DNA of 64,000 nt from an uncultured Gammaproteobacteria bacterium (GCA_913020715.1 CAJVZH010000010.1:1-64000), one strand, 5' to 3'. Shown: positions 8,863 through 18,344, numbered from the stretch's first letter. Made by a program: numbers and translations. The notes: generated by a model not told the origin, from the letters alone.

Positions 8863-9858
8863 TTATTGGTTTGCCAGTGTATTCAAACCATCAGTATTGA
8901 CCGCATCTTCATATGAAGCGCGTGCACTTGGAATTTCTCCAGCGTTAACAAATACATCAGCCACACCTTTAAGGAAGGCTTGTCCGTTACCACCAAGCCA
9001 TGCGCCAGATAGCTGAGAGCTAACCGATGGGAAAACAAATGTTGACATTGTGTCAGCAGTTGCGGCTTCGTCCATACCAGCATCTTTTGCAATAAGAGGG
9101 AGCATTAGCGAAGTAAATCCACCTGAGTTCCACATTGCATTAGAGGCAGCAGTAACACCTAGGAATGTTGCTAACACTTCAGCATTTTCATCAGCGAAAC
9201 TAGCAGTTGTGGAAGTTACATCCCAAACAAGGATACCAAGAGCCACTTTCTCGTCACCAGTTAGTAAAACATTACCATGCTCGAGTGCGCGACGAAGCGA
9301 TCCACCCCAACCACAGAATACGTCTACACTTCCCTGAGCAAAAGCAGCAGCGCCTTCTGGCGGAGCCATATCAACAACCTGCATTGATGAAACCTCAACA
9401 CCGAAGTGTTCCATCTGCTTTAAGTAACCAAAGTGAGCAGCAGTACCGATTGGCACAGAAACTTTAAGCCCAGCTAACTCAGAAGCGTTGCTGGCATCAA
9501 TTTCTAAAGCTGATGCAACAACACAGTTGTCGTTATCTGCATAACTTACTGCAACGTCAACAATTTGTAAATCTTGACCTGTAGAGGCTGCCACGATGAA
9601 CGGTGGCACACCTTGACTTACCGAAATATCAATATCGCCTGAAGCCATGGCAGCAGACATTGCTGTACCAGTGCCAAATGCCTTCCAGTTTACTGTCATC
9701 CCCAACGCCTCGTCATATGCTCCAATTTGCTTTGCATATTCAAATGGCATAGGCCATTCTTCAAAGTAAGCAACGTTTAGTTCGTCCAAGGCCATTACAT
9801 TTGTTGCTGCCATAGCGGCAACAGCTGTAGCGCCAATTTTTTTATAAATATTTCTCAT
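8863..9858 (-). CDS. tauA: Taurine ABC transporter periplasmic binding protein
   Basis: This 331-residue solute-binding protein has a Sec signal peptide (Lys-rich start, hydrophobic core, probable cut after NVMA near residue 23). The mature part begins with ELNVAYFEEWPMPFEYAK and contains the GTGTAMSAAMASGDIDISVSQG region typical of the TauA/SsuA/NMT1 type. It captures the substrate in the periplasm for TauBC. An AAGGAGA ribosome site precedes the ATG by about 5 bases. It is first in its operon, behind a likely TauR-controlled promoter and a leader hairpin. Whether it prefers taurine, methylated taurine or both cannot be told from the sequence. Confidence 0.92.
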   Translation of the reverse strand: MRNIYKKIGATAVAAMAATNVMALDELNVAYFEEWPMPFEYAKQIGAYDEALGMTVNWKAFGTGTAMSAAMASGDIDISVSQGVPPFIVAASTGQDLQIVDVAVSYADNDNCVVASALEIDASNASELAGLKVSVPIGTAAHFGYLKQMEHFGVEVSSMQVVDMAPPEGAAAFAQGSVDVFCGWGGSLRRALEHGNVLLTGDEKVALGILVWDVTSTTASFADENAEVLATFLGVTAASNAMWNSGGFTSLMLPLIAKDAGMDEAATADTMSTFVFPSVSSQLSGAWLGGNGQAFLKGVADVFVNAGEIPSARASYEDAVNTDGLNTLANQ

Positions 9859-9880
9859 ATTTTCTCCTTAGTTTTAAACA

Positions 9881-9896
9881 GGACGACATTTCGTCC
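9881..9896 (-). promoter_or_regulatory. Hairpin in the tauA leader
   Basis: A perfect 6-base-pair stem (GGACGA / TCGTCC) with a 4-base loop sits about 12 bases upstream of the tauA ribosome site. It could slow 5' decay of the tauA message or tune translation. Confidence 0.45.
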
Positions 9897-9977
9897 AAAT
9901 AGCTATCAAAAACAACCGATCGATAATCGCCCATTAATATTTAAAATATTAAGGACTCAATAACTATCAACAGTTAG

Positions 9978-10007
9978 ATAGTAACACCATTCTATTAAGA
10001 AATACAA
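9978..10007 (-). promoter_or_regulatory. Candidate tauA promoter
   Basis: On the minus strand TTGTAT (10007-10002) and TACTAT (9983-9978) are 18 bases apart. Transcription would start near 9971, leaving a leader of about 110 bases. The putative TauR half-sites lie about 55-90 bases upstream of that start, where an activator would bind. Confidence 0.45.
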
Positions 10008-10026
10008 GCCGGTTGAAAATATGTAT

Positions 10027-10060
10027 AGAGCCAGAATACAAGTTCCTAATAGTCCAGAAT
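10027..10060. promoter_or_regulatory. Putative TauR operator upstream of tauA
   Basis: Half-sites AGAGCCAGAAT (10027-10037) and TAGTCCAGAAT (10050-10060) are in the same orientation with a 23-base offset. The core CCAGAAT repeats exactly. The arrangement matches the pair upstream of tpa, whose first half also begins ATAGAGCCA. One regulator serving both operons is the simplest reading. Confidence 0.55.
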
Positions 10061-10287
10061 TTCAATTTATAGCCTCCTTATTATATTCCTTGAAAACTCG
10101 ACTAAGTTGAAATATTTTCCATAAATATAAATTATCAATCACCTTATTCATCTATTTTCTTGAGCATAGATTGCATAACTAACAATGAATATTATTAATA
10201 ATTATATGAAATATTACCATTTTTATTCATCAATTGATCTCTTTATAATAAGCGCTTAATCAACCCCATATAGTATTCGAGATTTTA

Positions 10288-13200
10288 ATGAACAATACAG
10301 CCAGACTAAAGCAACTCCTAAGCGAGCGCATCATCCTCCTAGACGGTGCGATGGGCACCATGATTCAGCGCCACAAATTACAAGAAGAAGACTATCGCGG
10401 CGAGCGCTTTAAGAGCTGGCACACGCTTATTCAGGGCAATAACGATCTACTGACACTCACCCAACCTCAAATCATTCGAGATATTCACAAATCCTTTCTC
10501 GAGGCCGGTGCAGATATTATTGAGACCAACACATTCAACGCCACTCGGACCTCGATGGCTGATTATGAAATGGAAGAGTTGGCTTATGAGATTAATGTCG
10601 CTTCCGCTCAATTAGCAAAAGAAATCGCGGAAGAATTCTCTAACGAAGACAAGCCACGCTTTGTTGCCGGTGTCATTGGTCCAACTTCACGCACTTGCTC
10701 ACTCTCGCCAGACGTCAACGACCCCGGGTTTCGTAACGTCACTTTTGATGAATTAGTGGGGGTTTATTCCGAATCGACTCGAGGGTTAATTGAAGGCGGT
10801 TCCGACATCATCCTGATAGAAACCATCTTTGACACGCTGAACGCCAAGGCGGCTATTTTTGCCGTGCAAAAAGTATTTGAAGAAGACGATGTCGAACTGC
10901 CAATCATGATTTCTGGAACAATTACTGACGCCTCGGGTCGCACCCTTTCTGGTCAAGTGACCGAAGCTTTTTACAACTCGCTACGCCACGCCAAACCAAT
11001 TTCAATCGGCCTTAATTGTGCCCTAGGTCCAGACTCATTACGCCAATACGTTGCTGAATTATCACGCGTCAGTGAGGTTTGCGTTTCCGCGCACCCAAAT
11101 GCCGGCCTACCAAATGAGTTTGGCGAGTACGAACTTGGCGCGATCACCATGAGCGAGCAAGTCGGTGAATGGGCCAGTTCAGGTTTGGTGAATATTTTAG
11201 GTGGCTGCTGTGGCTCTACACCGGCACACATCAAAGCCATAGCGGATGCAATCGCTGGATTGCCACCCAGACAACTACCAGACATTAAGCCCGAATGCCG
11301 CCTGTCTGGCCTTGAGGCTTTTAATATTGGCGGCGATTCTTTGTTTGTCAATATCGGTGAACGCGCCAACATCACTGGATCGGCTAAATTTAAACGCCTA
11401 ATTCTAAATGAAGAATTTGAGGAGGCTCTCGATATTTGCCGCACACAGGTTGAAGACGGTGCGCAAATGGTTGACGTTAACATGGACGAGGGCATGCTGG
11501 ATGGCAAGGAAGCCATGATTCGCTTTGTTAATTTAATCGCTTCTGAACCCGATATCTCTAAAGTGCCGTTGATGATCGATTCCTCCAAATGGGAAATTAT
11601 AGAAGCTGGCTTGAAATGCACCCAGGGAAAGGCGGTAGTTAACTCCATCTCATTAAAGGAGGGAAAGGACAATTTCATTAAATACGCCAGCCTATGCAAG
11701 CGCTATGGCGCAGCTATTATCGTCATGGCATTTGATGAAGACGGTCAAGCGGACACATTAGAGCGAAAAATAGAGATATGCACCAATGCCTATAATATTT
11801 TGGTTGATGAAGTAAGCTTTCCGGCTGAAGACATTATCTTTGATCCAAATATTTTCGCTATTGCTACCGGAATTGAGGAGCACAATAATTACGGCCTTGA
11901 TTTCATTGAAGCCACTCGCGCTATCACCGAGACCCTACCTTACGCTAAAGTCTCTGGTGGCGTCTCCAATGTATCTTTTTCATTTAGAGGCAACAATCCC
12001 GTACGTGAAGCCATTCACTCGGCATTTTTGTACCACGCGGTAAAAGCTGGAATGACAATGGGTATTGTTAATGCCGGTCAATTGGTGGTTTATGATGACA
12101 TTGACAAAGATTTAAAAAAAGCCGTAGAGGATATTGTCCTTAACAAAGACGATGAGGCAGGGGAACGCCTCGTTGAGCTTGCACCAAAATTCTCTGGTAG
12201 CGGTGAAGTGCAAGAAAATAAACGTGATTTGGAGTGGCGAACATGGTCAGTCGAAAAACGCTTAGAACACTCTCTGGTCAAAGGTATTACTGAGTTTATT
12301 GACTCGGACACACAAGAGGCCTTGGATAAGTTAGGTCGCCCTATCTTTGTTATTGAGGGGCCGCTAATGGACGGCATGAATGTCGTTGGCGACCTTTTTG
12401 GTGCTGGCAAAATGTTCCTCCCGCAAGTGGTGAAATCTGCGCGTGTAATGAAAAAATCAGTGGCTTACTTGGGTCCATTTTTAGAGGCTGAAAAGCAAGA
12501 TTTTGGTGCCACTGTTAAACCAAAAATTCTCATGGCAACGGTTAAGGGTGATGTTCACGATATTGGCAAGAATATCGTTGGCGTGGTCCTACAATGCAAT
12601 AATTACGAAGTAATTGACCTTGGTGTCATGGTGCCATCAGATACTATTCTTGAGGTCGCCAAAAGAGAAAACGTCGACATTATTGGTCTTTCCGGCCTCA
12701 TTACACCCTCCCTTGATGAAATGGTTTTTGTCAGCAAAGAATTGACTCGACAAGGATTTAACATACCGCTTTTGATTGGAGGAGCAACCACCTCTAAAGC
12801 CCACACAGCTGTCAAAGTTCAACCTGAGTATGCTAACGGTGTTATCCATGTGCAAGACGCTTCTAAGGCTGTCGGTGTGGCAACCGCCCTACTATCAGAT
12901 GATTTAAAGCCGAAATTATTGCAACAAACAGCACAAGAGTACGAGGAAGTTAGGGTGAGGCGCGCCAACCGAGGTGCAAGCAAACTCATCAGCCTGGAAA
13001 AAGCTCGGGCCAACAAGCCCAAATTAAAATTTGACTCGATTATCAAACCCAAACAATTAGGCGTGCAAGTGTTTAATAATTACGACCTCAGTGAAATATT
13101 TGAGTTTGTCGATTGGGTACCTTTTTTCCGTACATGGGAGCTCGCTGGAAAATTCCCTGACATCCTTAGCGACGCCGTTGTTGGCGAAGCGGCAACACAA

Positions 13201-13941
13201 CTTTTTGCCGACGCTAAAACGATGTTTAAAAAAGTCATCGATGGCAAACTGCTGCAAGCCAATGCGGTGATTGGTATCTTTGCTGCCAATAGCGTCAATG
13301 AAGATATTGAAATATATGATGAAGATGGTAGCAACTTAACAACACTTAATAACTTACGCCAACAATTGGACAAAAAAGGTCACACGCCTAATTATTGCCT
13401 CAGTGATTTTATCGCCCCAAAAGACAGCGGCAAACAAGACTATATGGGCGCATTTGCAGTGACTTCGGGTATCGACATCGAGCCATTGGTTGAGGCTTAT
13501 GATGCCGATCTAGATGACTACAACTCGATTATGGTTAAAGCTGTCGCTGATCGACTCGCCGAAGCATTTACCGAATTAATGCACCATAAGCTACGCACTG
13601 AACTATGGAGTTATAGCAACGAAGATCTTGATAACGAGCAGTTAATTGAGGAAAAATACCAAGGCATTCGCCCCGCTCCAGGCTACCCTTCTTGCCCTGA
13701 GCACAGTGAAAAAGAAAAACTCTGGACATTGCTCGACGTCAAGAAAAACATTGGCATGACGCTCACTAGTAGCTACGCCATGCTACCAACAGCATCGGTT
13801 AGTGGCTGGTACTTCGCTCACCCTGAATCACGGTACTTTGGCGTCGCCAAAATCGATCAAGGACAACTTGAAGATTATGCCAGTCGCAAAGGCATTTCCG
13901 TCGAACAAGCAGAAAGACTGCTATCGCCTAATTTAGAGTAA
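10288..13941 (+). CDS. metH: Cobalamin-dependent methionine synthase
   Basis: At 1217 residues this is the full four-module enzyme (E. coli: 1227). The homocysteine domain has zinc-binding cysteines at about 244 and 307/308 (GLNCALG, GGCCGS). Next come the methyltetrahydrofolate domain (about 340-620), the B12 cap, the B12 Rossmann domain with DVHDIG (Asp755, His757), and the C-terminal AdoMet reactivation domain with [12 protein letters not shown] near 1128. It methylates homocysteine with methyl-THF, so the cell needs cobalamin. It is divergent from tauA. Because the nearby demethylase probably loads carbon onto folate, MetH is one possible sink for that carbon, but this link is inference. 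Confidence 0.98.
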   Translation: MNNTARLKQLLSERIILLDGAMGTMIQRHKLQEEDYRGERFKSWHTLIQGNNDLLTLTQPQIIRDIHKSFLEAGADIIETNTFNATRTSMADYEMEELAYEINVASAQLAKEIAEEFSNEDKPRFVAGVIGPTSRTCSLSPDVNDPGFRNVTFDELVGVYSESTRGLIEGGSDIILIETIFDTLNAKAAIFAVQKVFEEDDVELPIMISGTITDASGRTLSGQVTEAFYNSLRHAKPISIGLNCALGPDSLRQYVAELSRVSEVCVSAHPNAGLPNEFGEYELGAITMSEQVGEWASSGLVNILGGCCGSTPAHIKAIADAIAGLPPRQLPDIKPECRLSGLEAFNIGGDSLFVNIGERANITGSAKFKRLILNEEFEEALDICRTQVEDGAQMVDVNMDEGMLDGKEAMIRFVNLIASEPDISKVPLMIDSSKWEIIEAGLKCTQGKAVVNSISLKEGKDNFIKYASLCKRYGAAIIVMAFDEDGQADTLERKIEICTNAYNILVDEVSFPAEDIIFDPNIFAIATGIEEHNNYGLDFIEATRAITETLPYAKVSGGVSNVSFSFRGNNPVREAIHSAFLYHAVKAGMTMGIVNAGQLVVYDDIDKDLKKAVEDIVLNKDDEAGERLVELAPKFSGSGEVQENKRDLEWRTWSVEKRLEHSLVKGITEFIDSDTQEALDKLGRPIFVIEGPLMDGMNVVGDLFGAGKMFLPQVVKSARVMKKSVAYLGPFLEAEKQDFGATVKPKILMATVKGDVHDIGKNIVGVVLQCNNYEVIDLGVMVPSDTILEVAKRENVDIIGLSGLITPSLDEMVFVSKELTRQGFNIPLLIGGATTSKAHTAVKVQPEYANGVIHVQDASKAVGVATALLSDDLKPKLLQQTAQEYEEVRVRRANRGASKLISLEKARANKPKLKFDSIIKPKQLGVQVFNNYDLSEIFEFVDWVPFFRTWELAGKFPDILSDAVVGEAATQLFADAKTMFKKVIDGKLLQANAVIGIFAANSVNEDIEIYDEDGSNLTTLNNLRQQLDKKGHTPNYCLSDFIAPKDSGKQDYMGAFAVTSGIDIEPLVEAYDADLDDYNSIMVKAVADRLAEAFTELMHHKLRTELWSYSNEDLDNEQLIEEKYQGIRPAPGYPSCPEHSEKEKLWTLLDVKKNIGMTLTSSYAMLPTASVSGWYFAHPESRYFGVAKIDQGQLEDYASRKGISVEQAERLLSPNLE

Positions 13942-14087
13942 TTACTCTTGTGTTGGGCGGACAAGGTAAAAAATAAGTTAGGTGTTGTATTGCATCAATA
14001 AATATTTTCTGTCTTTTTACTTGCAATTATCAAAGTTTGGTACAAAATATAGCTTGAACTTATTAACAATAAAATAGAGTATTAATT

Positions 14088-14867
14088 ATGAGTTGGTGGA
14101 CAACACTTTTAGGTGGAGCGGTGGGTTTTATGCTTGGTGGGCCGCTGGGTGCGATGCTTGGTGTGGCATTCGCGGGTAAATTTTCTAAAGGGAAATCTAA
14201 TTTTGGTGGGTTCTCCAATAACTTTAATCCGGGCGATCAACAGCGCGTTCAAGCAGCATTTTTTGGCAGTGTATTTTCAGTTATGGGCTACCTTGCCAAA
14301 GTCGATGGCAAGGTATCAAAATCTGAAATCCTCTTAGCACAGCAAGTTATGCAACAAATGCAATTAGCGGGTGATATGCAAAAAGCTGCTAAAGAGTTAT
14401 TCAATCAAGGCAAGGGTGAAAATTTCAATCTAGACGAAGTACTTGAGCAGTTCCGTGTTGAAAGCCATAGACGCACACATTTAATACGGATGTTTCTAGA
14501 GATTCAAATCCAAGCGACTTATGCTGATGGTGTGTTAGATGAAAAAGAACATGATGCACTTAAATACATTGCGCAAAAACTGCACTTCCCTATTCACGAA
14601 TTAGAAAACCTAATTCAACAGTTTTCTGTGACCAATAATCATGCCAGCAAACTAACCGTTGATGATGCCTACGTAATATTAGGTGCGAATAAAAATCTAA
14701 CCGATAAAGAGATAAAACGAGTCTATCGTCGATTACTGGCTCAGCATCATCCAGATAAATTGGTCGCCAAAGGCTTACCAGAAGAGATGATGAAAATAGC
14801 AAAAGAAAAAACTCAAGAAATTATTGGCGCCTATGAGTTAATTGAAAAGCACCGTGGTGTGCGCTAA
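14088..14867 (+). CDS. djlA: Co-chaperone DjlA, membrane-anchored J protein
   Basis: The 259-residue protein has a glycine-rich N-terminal membrane segment (about 5-30), a central TerB-like helical domain (about 50-175) and a C-terminal J domain (about 195-258). The HPD tripeptide is at 221-223. This order is that of DjlA, which recruits DnaK to the cytoplasmic face of the inner membrane. The stop codon abuts the nusB stop codon on the other strand with no gap. The 146 bases before it, after metH, contain no clear terminator. Confidence 0.93.
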   Translation: MSWWTTLLGGAVGFMLGGPLGAMLGVAFAGKFSKGKSNFGGFSNNFNPGDQQRVQAAFFGSVFSVMGYLAKVDGKVSKSEILLAQQVMQQMQLAGDMQKAAKELFNQGKGENFNLDEVLEQFRVESHRRTHLIRMFLEIQIQATYADGVLDEKEHDALKYIAQKLHFPIHELENLIQQFSVTNNHASKLTVDDAYVILGANKNLTDKEIKRVYRRLLAQHHPDKLVAKGLPEEMMKIAKEKTQEIIGAYELIEKHRGVR

Positions 14868-15299
14868 TTAAGCGATAATTTCAACGCTACGTAAGTCTTT
14901 TGAAAGCTTATCTAGAGCGGTATTAACCAACTTATAAGAGCCTTCTGCGCCAAACAACTTGGCTATTTCAACAGACTCATTGATCACCACTTTGTAAGGC
15001 ACCTCAATGCTAAATTTAAGTTCGTACGCCCCAAGATAGAGAATTGCGTGCTCGACAGGGCCAAGCTCCTCAATATCTCGATCGATACACGGCGCGATTA
15101 GCTCGTCAAGTAGTGTGATGTTTTTTGGAATTTCTCGAATGAGATTCGAGAAAAAAGCTTTAGATATTTTGCCTTCTTTTTGCGTTAAGAATTGATGCTC
15201 AATACTGAGCAAGTCGCCTTCAGAAATACGCCACTGATAAAGCGCTTGGACAACGCGCTCTCTTGAGCGCTGTTTTGGAGTTTTATAAGATTTTTGCAT
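14868..15299 (-). CDS. nusB: Transcription antitermination factor NusB
   Basis: This 143-residue all-helical protein has the NusB landmarks RSRERVVQALYQW at the N-terminus and AILYLGAYEL, VVINESVEIAKLFG and YKLVNTALDKL at the end. NusB with NusE binds boxA RNA for rRNA antitermination. The ATG at 15299 is chosen for family length. It lies 13 bases after the ribH stop, and no strong ribosome site is visible, suggesting translational coupling. Two earlier in-frame starts overlap ribH. It is the last gene of the rib operon, a common gammaproteobacterial arrangement (ribH-nusB). Confidence 0.95.
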   Translation of the reverse strand: MQKSYKTPKQRSRERVVQALYQWRISEGDLLSIEHQFLTQKEGKISKAFFSNLIREIPKNITLLDELIAPCIDRDIEELGPVEHAILYLGAYELKFSIEVPYKVVINESVEIAKLFGAEGSYKLVNTALDKLSKDLRSVEIIA

Positions 15300-15312
15300 A
15301 ATTATAGCGCGA

Positions 15313-15807
15313 TTACGCGTCGCTTTGCTCATCAGCCTTGGCAAGAAGGTAAAGCATTTCAATCATAGCAAGCGTTGCCTCTTCGCCTTTATTGCCTTTA
15401 TAGCCTCCAGCTCGACCCAATGTTTGCTCCATATTGTCGGTTGTTAAAACACCGAATGCAACCGGCGTTTCGTACTGGTAAGACACATCGGCAACACCTC
15501 TTGCGCACTCAGAACAAACATAATCAAAATGCGGTGTTTCACCTTGAATAACAGCACCCAGAGTGACAATACCGTCATAAGCTGAGCTTTGAGCTAAACG
15601 TTTTGCCATTAAAGGGACTTCAAAGGCGCCTGGTGCATAATAAACATCGATATTTACATCTTTTATGCCATATTTTCTAAGCGTATCTTCTGCACTGGCT
15701 AGAAGCTTATCGCCAATATCTTTATAAAAATAAGCGATGATAATGGCGACTTTTGAATCGGTTAAAAAAGTGGCGTTGGCTTCACGATCAAATTTAAATG
15801 TTGACAT
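15313..15807 (-). CDS. ribH: 6,7-dimethyl-8-ribityllumazine synthase
   Basis: At 164 residues it is of normal length for lumazine synthase (called ribE in E. coli). It shows the GAFEVPLMAKRLA and GAVIQGETPHFDYVC segments and the RAGGYKGNKGEEA stretch near the end. The enzyme joins the pyrimidine intermediate with dihydroxybutanone phosphate, the product of the neighbouring RibB domain. It starts 7 bases after ribB and is followed by nusB. Confidence 0.97.
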   Translation of the reverse strand: MSTFKFDREANATFLTDSKVAIIIAYFYKDIGDKLLASAEDTLRKYGIKDVNIDVYYAPGAFEVPLMAKRLAQSSAYDGIVTLGAVIQGETPHFDYVCSECARGVADVSYQYETPVAFGVLTTDNMEQTLGRAGGYKGNKGEEATLAMIEMLYLLAKADEQSDA

Positions 15808-15814
15808 AAATTCC

Positions 15815-16888
15815 TTATTTTTTTGTATCTACGTATTCAGTAATAGTGAGGCCAAAACCCTCAAGGCCGTGCAACACTCTTGGACTGCCTAGAATTTTCA
15901 TTTGAGAAACTCCTAAATCCGCGAGAATTTGTGCGCCAATGCCGAAAGTTCTGAGATCATCGGCTTGACTGAAGTTTGGGTTATCAATGCTTTCAAGAAT
16001 GTCCCGGTTATCTTGCTTTCTTAACAGTAGAAACACACCCGAATCAGCTTCTGAAATTTGCTCTAAAGCGTTGTCAACACTAAAGCCAGAACTCTTTTCC
16101 TGTAGCACATCTGTAAAGATATTTTCCATATGCACGCGCACTTGTGGCTCACTCTTAGCGGTGATTTTTCCTTTCACAAGTGCAAGGTGGGTTTCGTTGT
16201 TGATTGAGTCTAAATAAGAGATCAATTTAAAACTACCGAAGCGTGTTTGGAATTGTCTTTGGTTGATTCTCTCGATGGTTTTTTCATTCTCTACACGGTA
16301 GCGAATAAGATCTTCAATCGTGCCCCATTTAATATCGTGTTTTTCAGCAAAAACCTCTAGATCTGGGCGACGCGCCATTGTGCCGTCATCGTTGAGAATT
16401 TCAACAATAACCGACGCCGGTTCAAAGCCAGCCAGGCGAGCTAAATCACAACCCGCTTCGGTATGACCAGCACGAATTAAAACGCCACCCTGTTCCGCCA
16501 TTAATGGAAATACATGGCCGGGCTGAACAATGTCACTTGGCTTGGCATCGACAGCGACAGCGTCTTGCACGGTTTTCGCCCTGTCTGCAGCGGAAATACC
16601 GGTGGTTACGCCTTTAGCTGCCTCTATAGAGAGGGTGAAATTGGTGGAGTGAATATCGCCATTGTGCGTTACCATCAATGGCAAATTAAGCTGCTTGCAT
16701 CGATCACGAGTCAATGTCAAACAAATAAGCCCCCGACCGTAAGTCGCCATGAAATTAATACCTTCCTTGGTGACTTTTTCTGCAGGGATTAGCAAGTCGC
16801 CTTCATTTTCACGATCTTCGTCATCCATAAGGATGATCATCTTGCCTTGTTTGTAATCTTCTAAAAGCTCTTGTGTTGTTGCTTTCAT
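15815..16888 (-). CDS. ribB: 3,4-dihydroxy-2-butanone 4-phosphate synthase with degenerate GTP cyclohydrolase II-like domain
   Basis: The 357-residue protein has an intact N-terminal dihydroxybutanone-phosphate synthase (about 1-205) with the acidic DDEDRENEGDL loop, THNGDIHSTNF and RAGHTEAGCDLA. The C-terminal half aligns with GTP cyclohydrolase II, but the zinc-binding cysteine motif (C-x10-C-x-C around GDxxxSxRCDCG) is absent: the matching part reads VRVHMENIFTDVLQEKSSG. The catalytic arginine region is also unrecognisable. It therefore looks like a RibBX-type protein, and a separate RibA is expected elsewhere. The ATG at 16888 is preferred to a GTG 13 codons earlier inside ribC. Confidence 0.93.
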   Translation of the reverse strand: MKATTQELLEDYKQGKMIILMDDEDRENEGDLLIPAEKVTKEGINFMATYGRGLICLTLTRDRCKQLNLPLMVTHNGDIHSTNFTLSIEAAKGVTTGISAADRAKTVQDAVAVDAKPSDIVQPGHVFPLMAEQGGVLIRAGHTEAGCDLARLAGFEPASVIVEILNDDGTMARRPDLEVFAEKHDIKWGTIEDLIRYRVENEKTIERINQRQFQTRFGSFKLISYLDSINNETHLALVKGKITAKSEPQVRVHMENIFTDVLQEKSSGFSVDNALEQISEADSGVFLLLRKQDNRDILESIDNPNFSQADDLRTFGIGAQILADLGVSQMKILGSPRVLHGLEGFGLTITEYVDTKK

Positions 16889-16910
16889 ATTGTCTTGTTC
16901 TCTAATAATT

Positions 16911-17513
16911 CTAAGCGTTTTTCGCACTGTTTAACAATTGTTCTAAGTGCCTTGCAATAATGTCAATCTCAACGTTTACCTCGGTACCAATATGCAAATC
17001 ACCCAGCGTAGTGACCGTGAAAGTATGCGGCACAATATTGACGCCAAACACACTACCCTCAATGCTATTAACTGTCAAACTGACGCCGTTTATACAAATT
17101 GAACCTTTGCGAGCGATGTATTTTACCAAATCTTCGTCAACAGTTATCTCGAAGCGAGTGCTTTCGCCTTCGCTGTAACGATTACTCACCACACCTACGC
17201 CATCAACATGCCCGCTAACTAAGTGGCCGTCAATGCCCTGATTAATCCTTAATGCCTTTTCTAGATTAACGATATCGCCTTGTTGGAAATTAGCAAAAAT
17301 AGAGCAATTCAGTGTCTCTTGAGAAACGTCTGCCGAGAAAGTGTTACTCGTTAATTCGACCGCAGTCAAACAAACACCATTAACCGCAATACTGTCACCA
17401 ATTTTCGCATCATTTAACCCAATAGTGCCACACTCAAAGAGAAAGCAAGCGCCCTTTTCAGAGGTCTTCACATCTTTGATTTTCCCAACGGCTTGAATGA
17501 TTCCAGTAAACAT
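16911..17513 (-). CDS. ribC: Riboflavin synthase alpha subunit
   Basis: The 200-residue protein begins MFTGIIQAVGKI and has two lumazine-binding repeats, each with an SIAVNGVCLT or SICINGVSLT motif (about 42 and 137). This internal duplication defines riboflavin synthase. It turns two ribityllumazine molecules into riboflavin. It lies 57 bases after yihY and 22 bases before ribB. There is no room for an FMN riboswitch directly upstream. Confidence 0.97.
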   Translation of the reverse strand: MFTGIIQAVGKIKDVKTSEKGACFLFECGTIGLNDAKIGDSIAVNGVCLTAVELTSNTFSADVSQETLNCSIFANFQQGDIVNLEKALRINQGIDGHLVSGHVDGVGVVSNRYSEGESTRFEITVDEDLVKYIARKGSICINGVSLTVNSIEGSVFGVNIVPHTFTVTTLGDLHIGTEVNVEIDIIARHLEQLLNSAKNA

Positions 17514-17570
17514 AAAGAATGGGCTTGTAAATTAAGGCGAATTTTACGCTAAATACAAATAAAAGAACAA

Positions 17571-18344
17571 TTAAGACTCACTGTCTAAAGTGGCGCAAAC
17601 ACTCGCACCAAATAGAATAACTGTCCAAGCGACATACACCCAAAAAAGCAGCAGCAACAGTGTCGACAGAGTGCCGTAAATAACCTCAAGATTTGAATAA
17701 ATAAATAAATAACTGTAGATGGAATATTTAATCAACTCTAAGATGATAGCCGCCATAACGCCTGCCTTCAAGGCACTAATCAAACGCACTTTGGCCAAGG
17801 GCACCAAAAAATAAGTCAGGCTCAAGCCTAGACAGGATAGGATAAACGCCACTATGTATGACGTGTAGGCGTAATCAGAAACTGTTGACAACAAGTCCAA
17901 AGCCAACATATAAGAACTTAGGAACAAGGATACGCCCAATAAAATTGGACCAACAAACAACACAAAGAGATAGGAAAGCAGGCCGTTCAACCAATTGCGC
18001 TGAGACGCCCTATCCCAAATTAAATTCATTCTTTGATCAATACTGAGAAGCAAGAATGCGCCAGTCACAATAAAAAACACAATACTGGGGCCGCGCAGAG
18101 ATTGCGCCTGGTTGATAAAGGTTAACAAGTAAGCCTTCGCTTGATCAGCATCACTGGGTAAAACGTGCTGAAATAAAAATGCCTCTATCTCGGGCTGAAA
18201 ATTAACAAAATAATCGCTAAATGAGAAAATACTTAAAGCAAGCGCCAAGGCCGGCACGAAGGCAAATAGTGTTTTAAATGAAAGAATTGCTGCTGAATCA
18301 AAACCCTCTGAATTAACAAATCTTTTGGCAGCAACAATTAACAT
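17571..18344 (-). CDS. yihY: YihY/BrkB family inner-membrane protein
   Basis: This 257-residue protein has about six hydrophobic membrane segments. The N-terminal AAILSFKTLFAFVPALALALS segment matches the family pattern (SYYALLSLFPLL-like), and the C-terminal half has YGTLSTLLLLLFWVYVAWTVILFGA, a signature of YihY/BrkB (once misnamed ribonuclease BN). Its biochemical role is unknown; proposed roles are transport or envelope-related. It follows ybiT by only 6 bases and precedes the rib genes. Confidence 0.88.
   Translation of the reverse strand: MLIVAAKRFVNSEGFDSAAILSFKTLFAFVPALALALSIFSFSDYFVNFQPEIEAFLFQHVLPSDADQAKAYLLTFINQAQSLRGPSIVFFIVTGAFLLLSIDQRMNLIWDRASQRNWLNGLLSYLFVLFVGPILLGVSLFLSSYMLALDLLSTVSDYAYTSYIVAFILSCLGLSLTYFLVPLAKVRLISALKAGVMAAIILELIKYSIYSYLFIYSNLEVIYGTLSTLLLLLFWVYVAWTVILFGASVCATLDSES

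Larger units (their letters stand above)
9859..10287. other. Intergenic control region between tauA and metH
   Basis: This AT-rich 429-base gap holds two divergent control regions. The tauA side has the leader hairpin, a promoter pair and the TauR-like half-sites. The metH side has a TATAAT (10244-10249) about 40 bases before the metH ATG, without a convincing -35 box. A small palindrome of TTAATATT/AATATTAA (9934-9952) is also present. I saw no cobalamin or SAM riboswitch sequence and no open reading frame of note. Confidence 0.6.

Noticed and set aside
9963-9982. ACTATC/GATAGT inverted repeat near the tauA promoter
   Set aside because: The arms overlap the predicted -10 box and are short in an AT-rich stretch, so no separate site is claimed.
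9859-10287. Cobalamin or SAM riboswitch before metH
   Set aside because: The region is AT-rich and lacks a B12 box (GCCACTG) or a SAM-type core; the leader from the TATAAT box would be only about 30 bases.
10971-13373. Minus-strand open frames across metH
   Set aside because: Their translations are rich in Ser, Pro and Arg with no family pattern; metH covers the region fully.
17514-17570. Possible FMN riboswitch before ribC
   Set aside because: The gap is 57 bases, too short for the aptamer, and none of its conserved GGGT/GCGA-type segments is seen.
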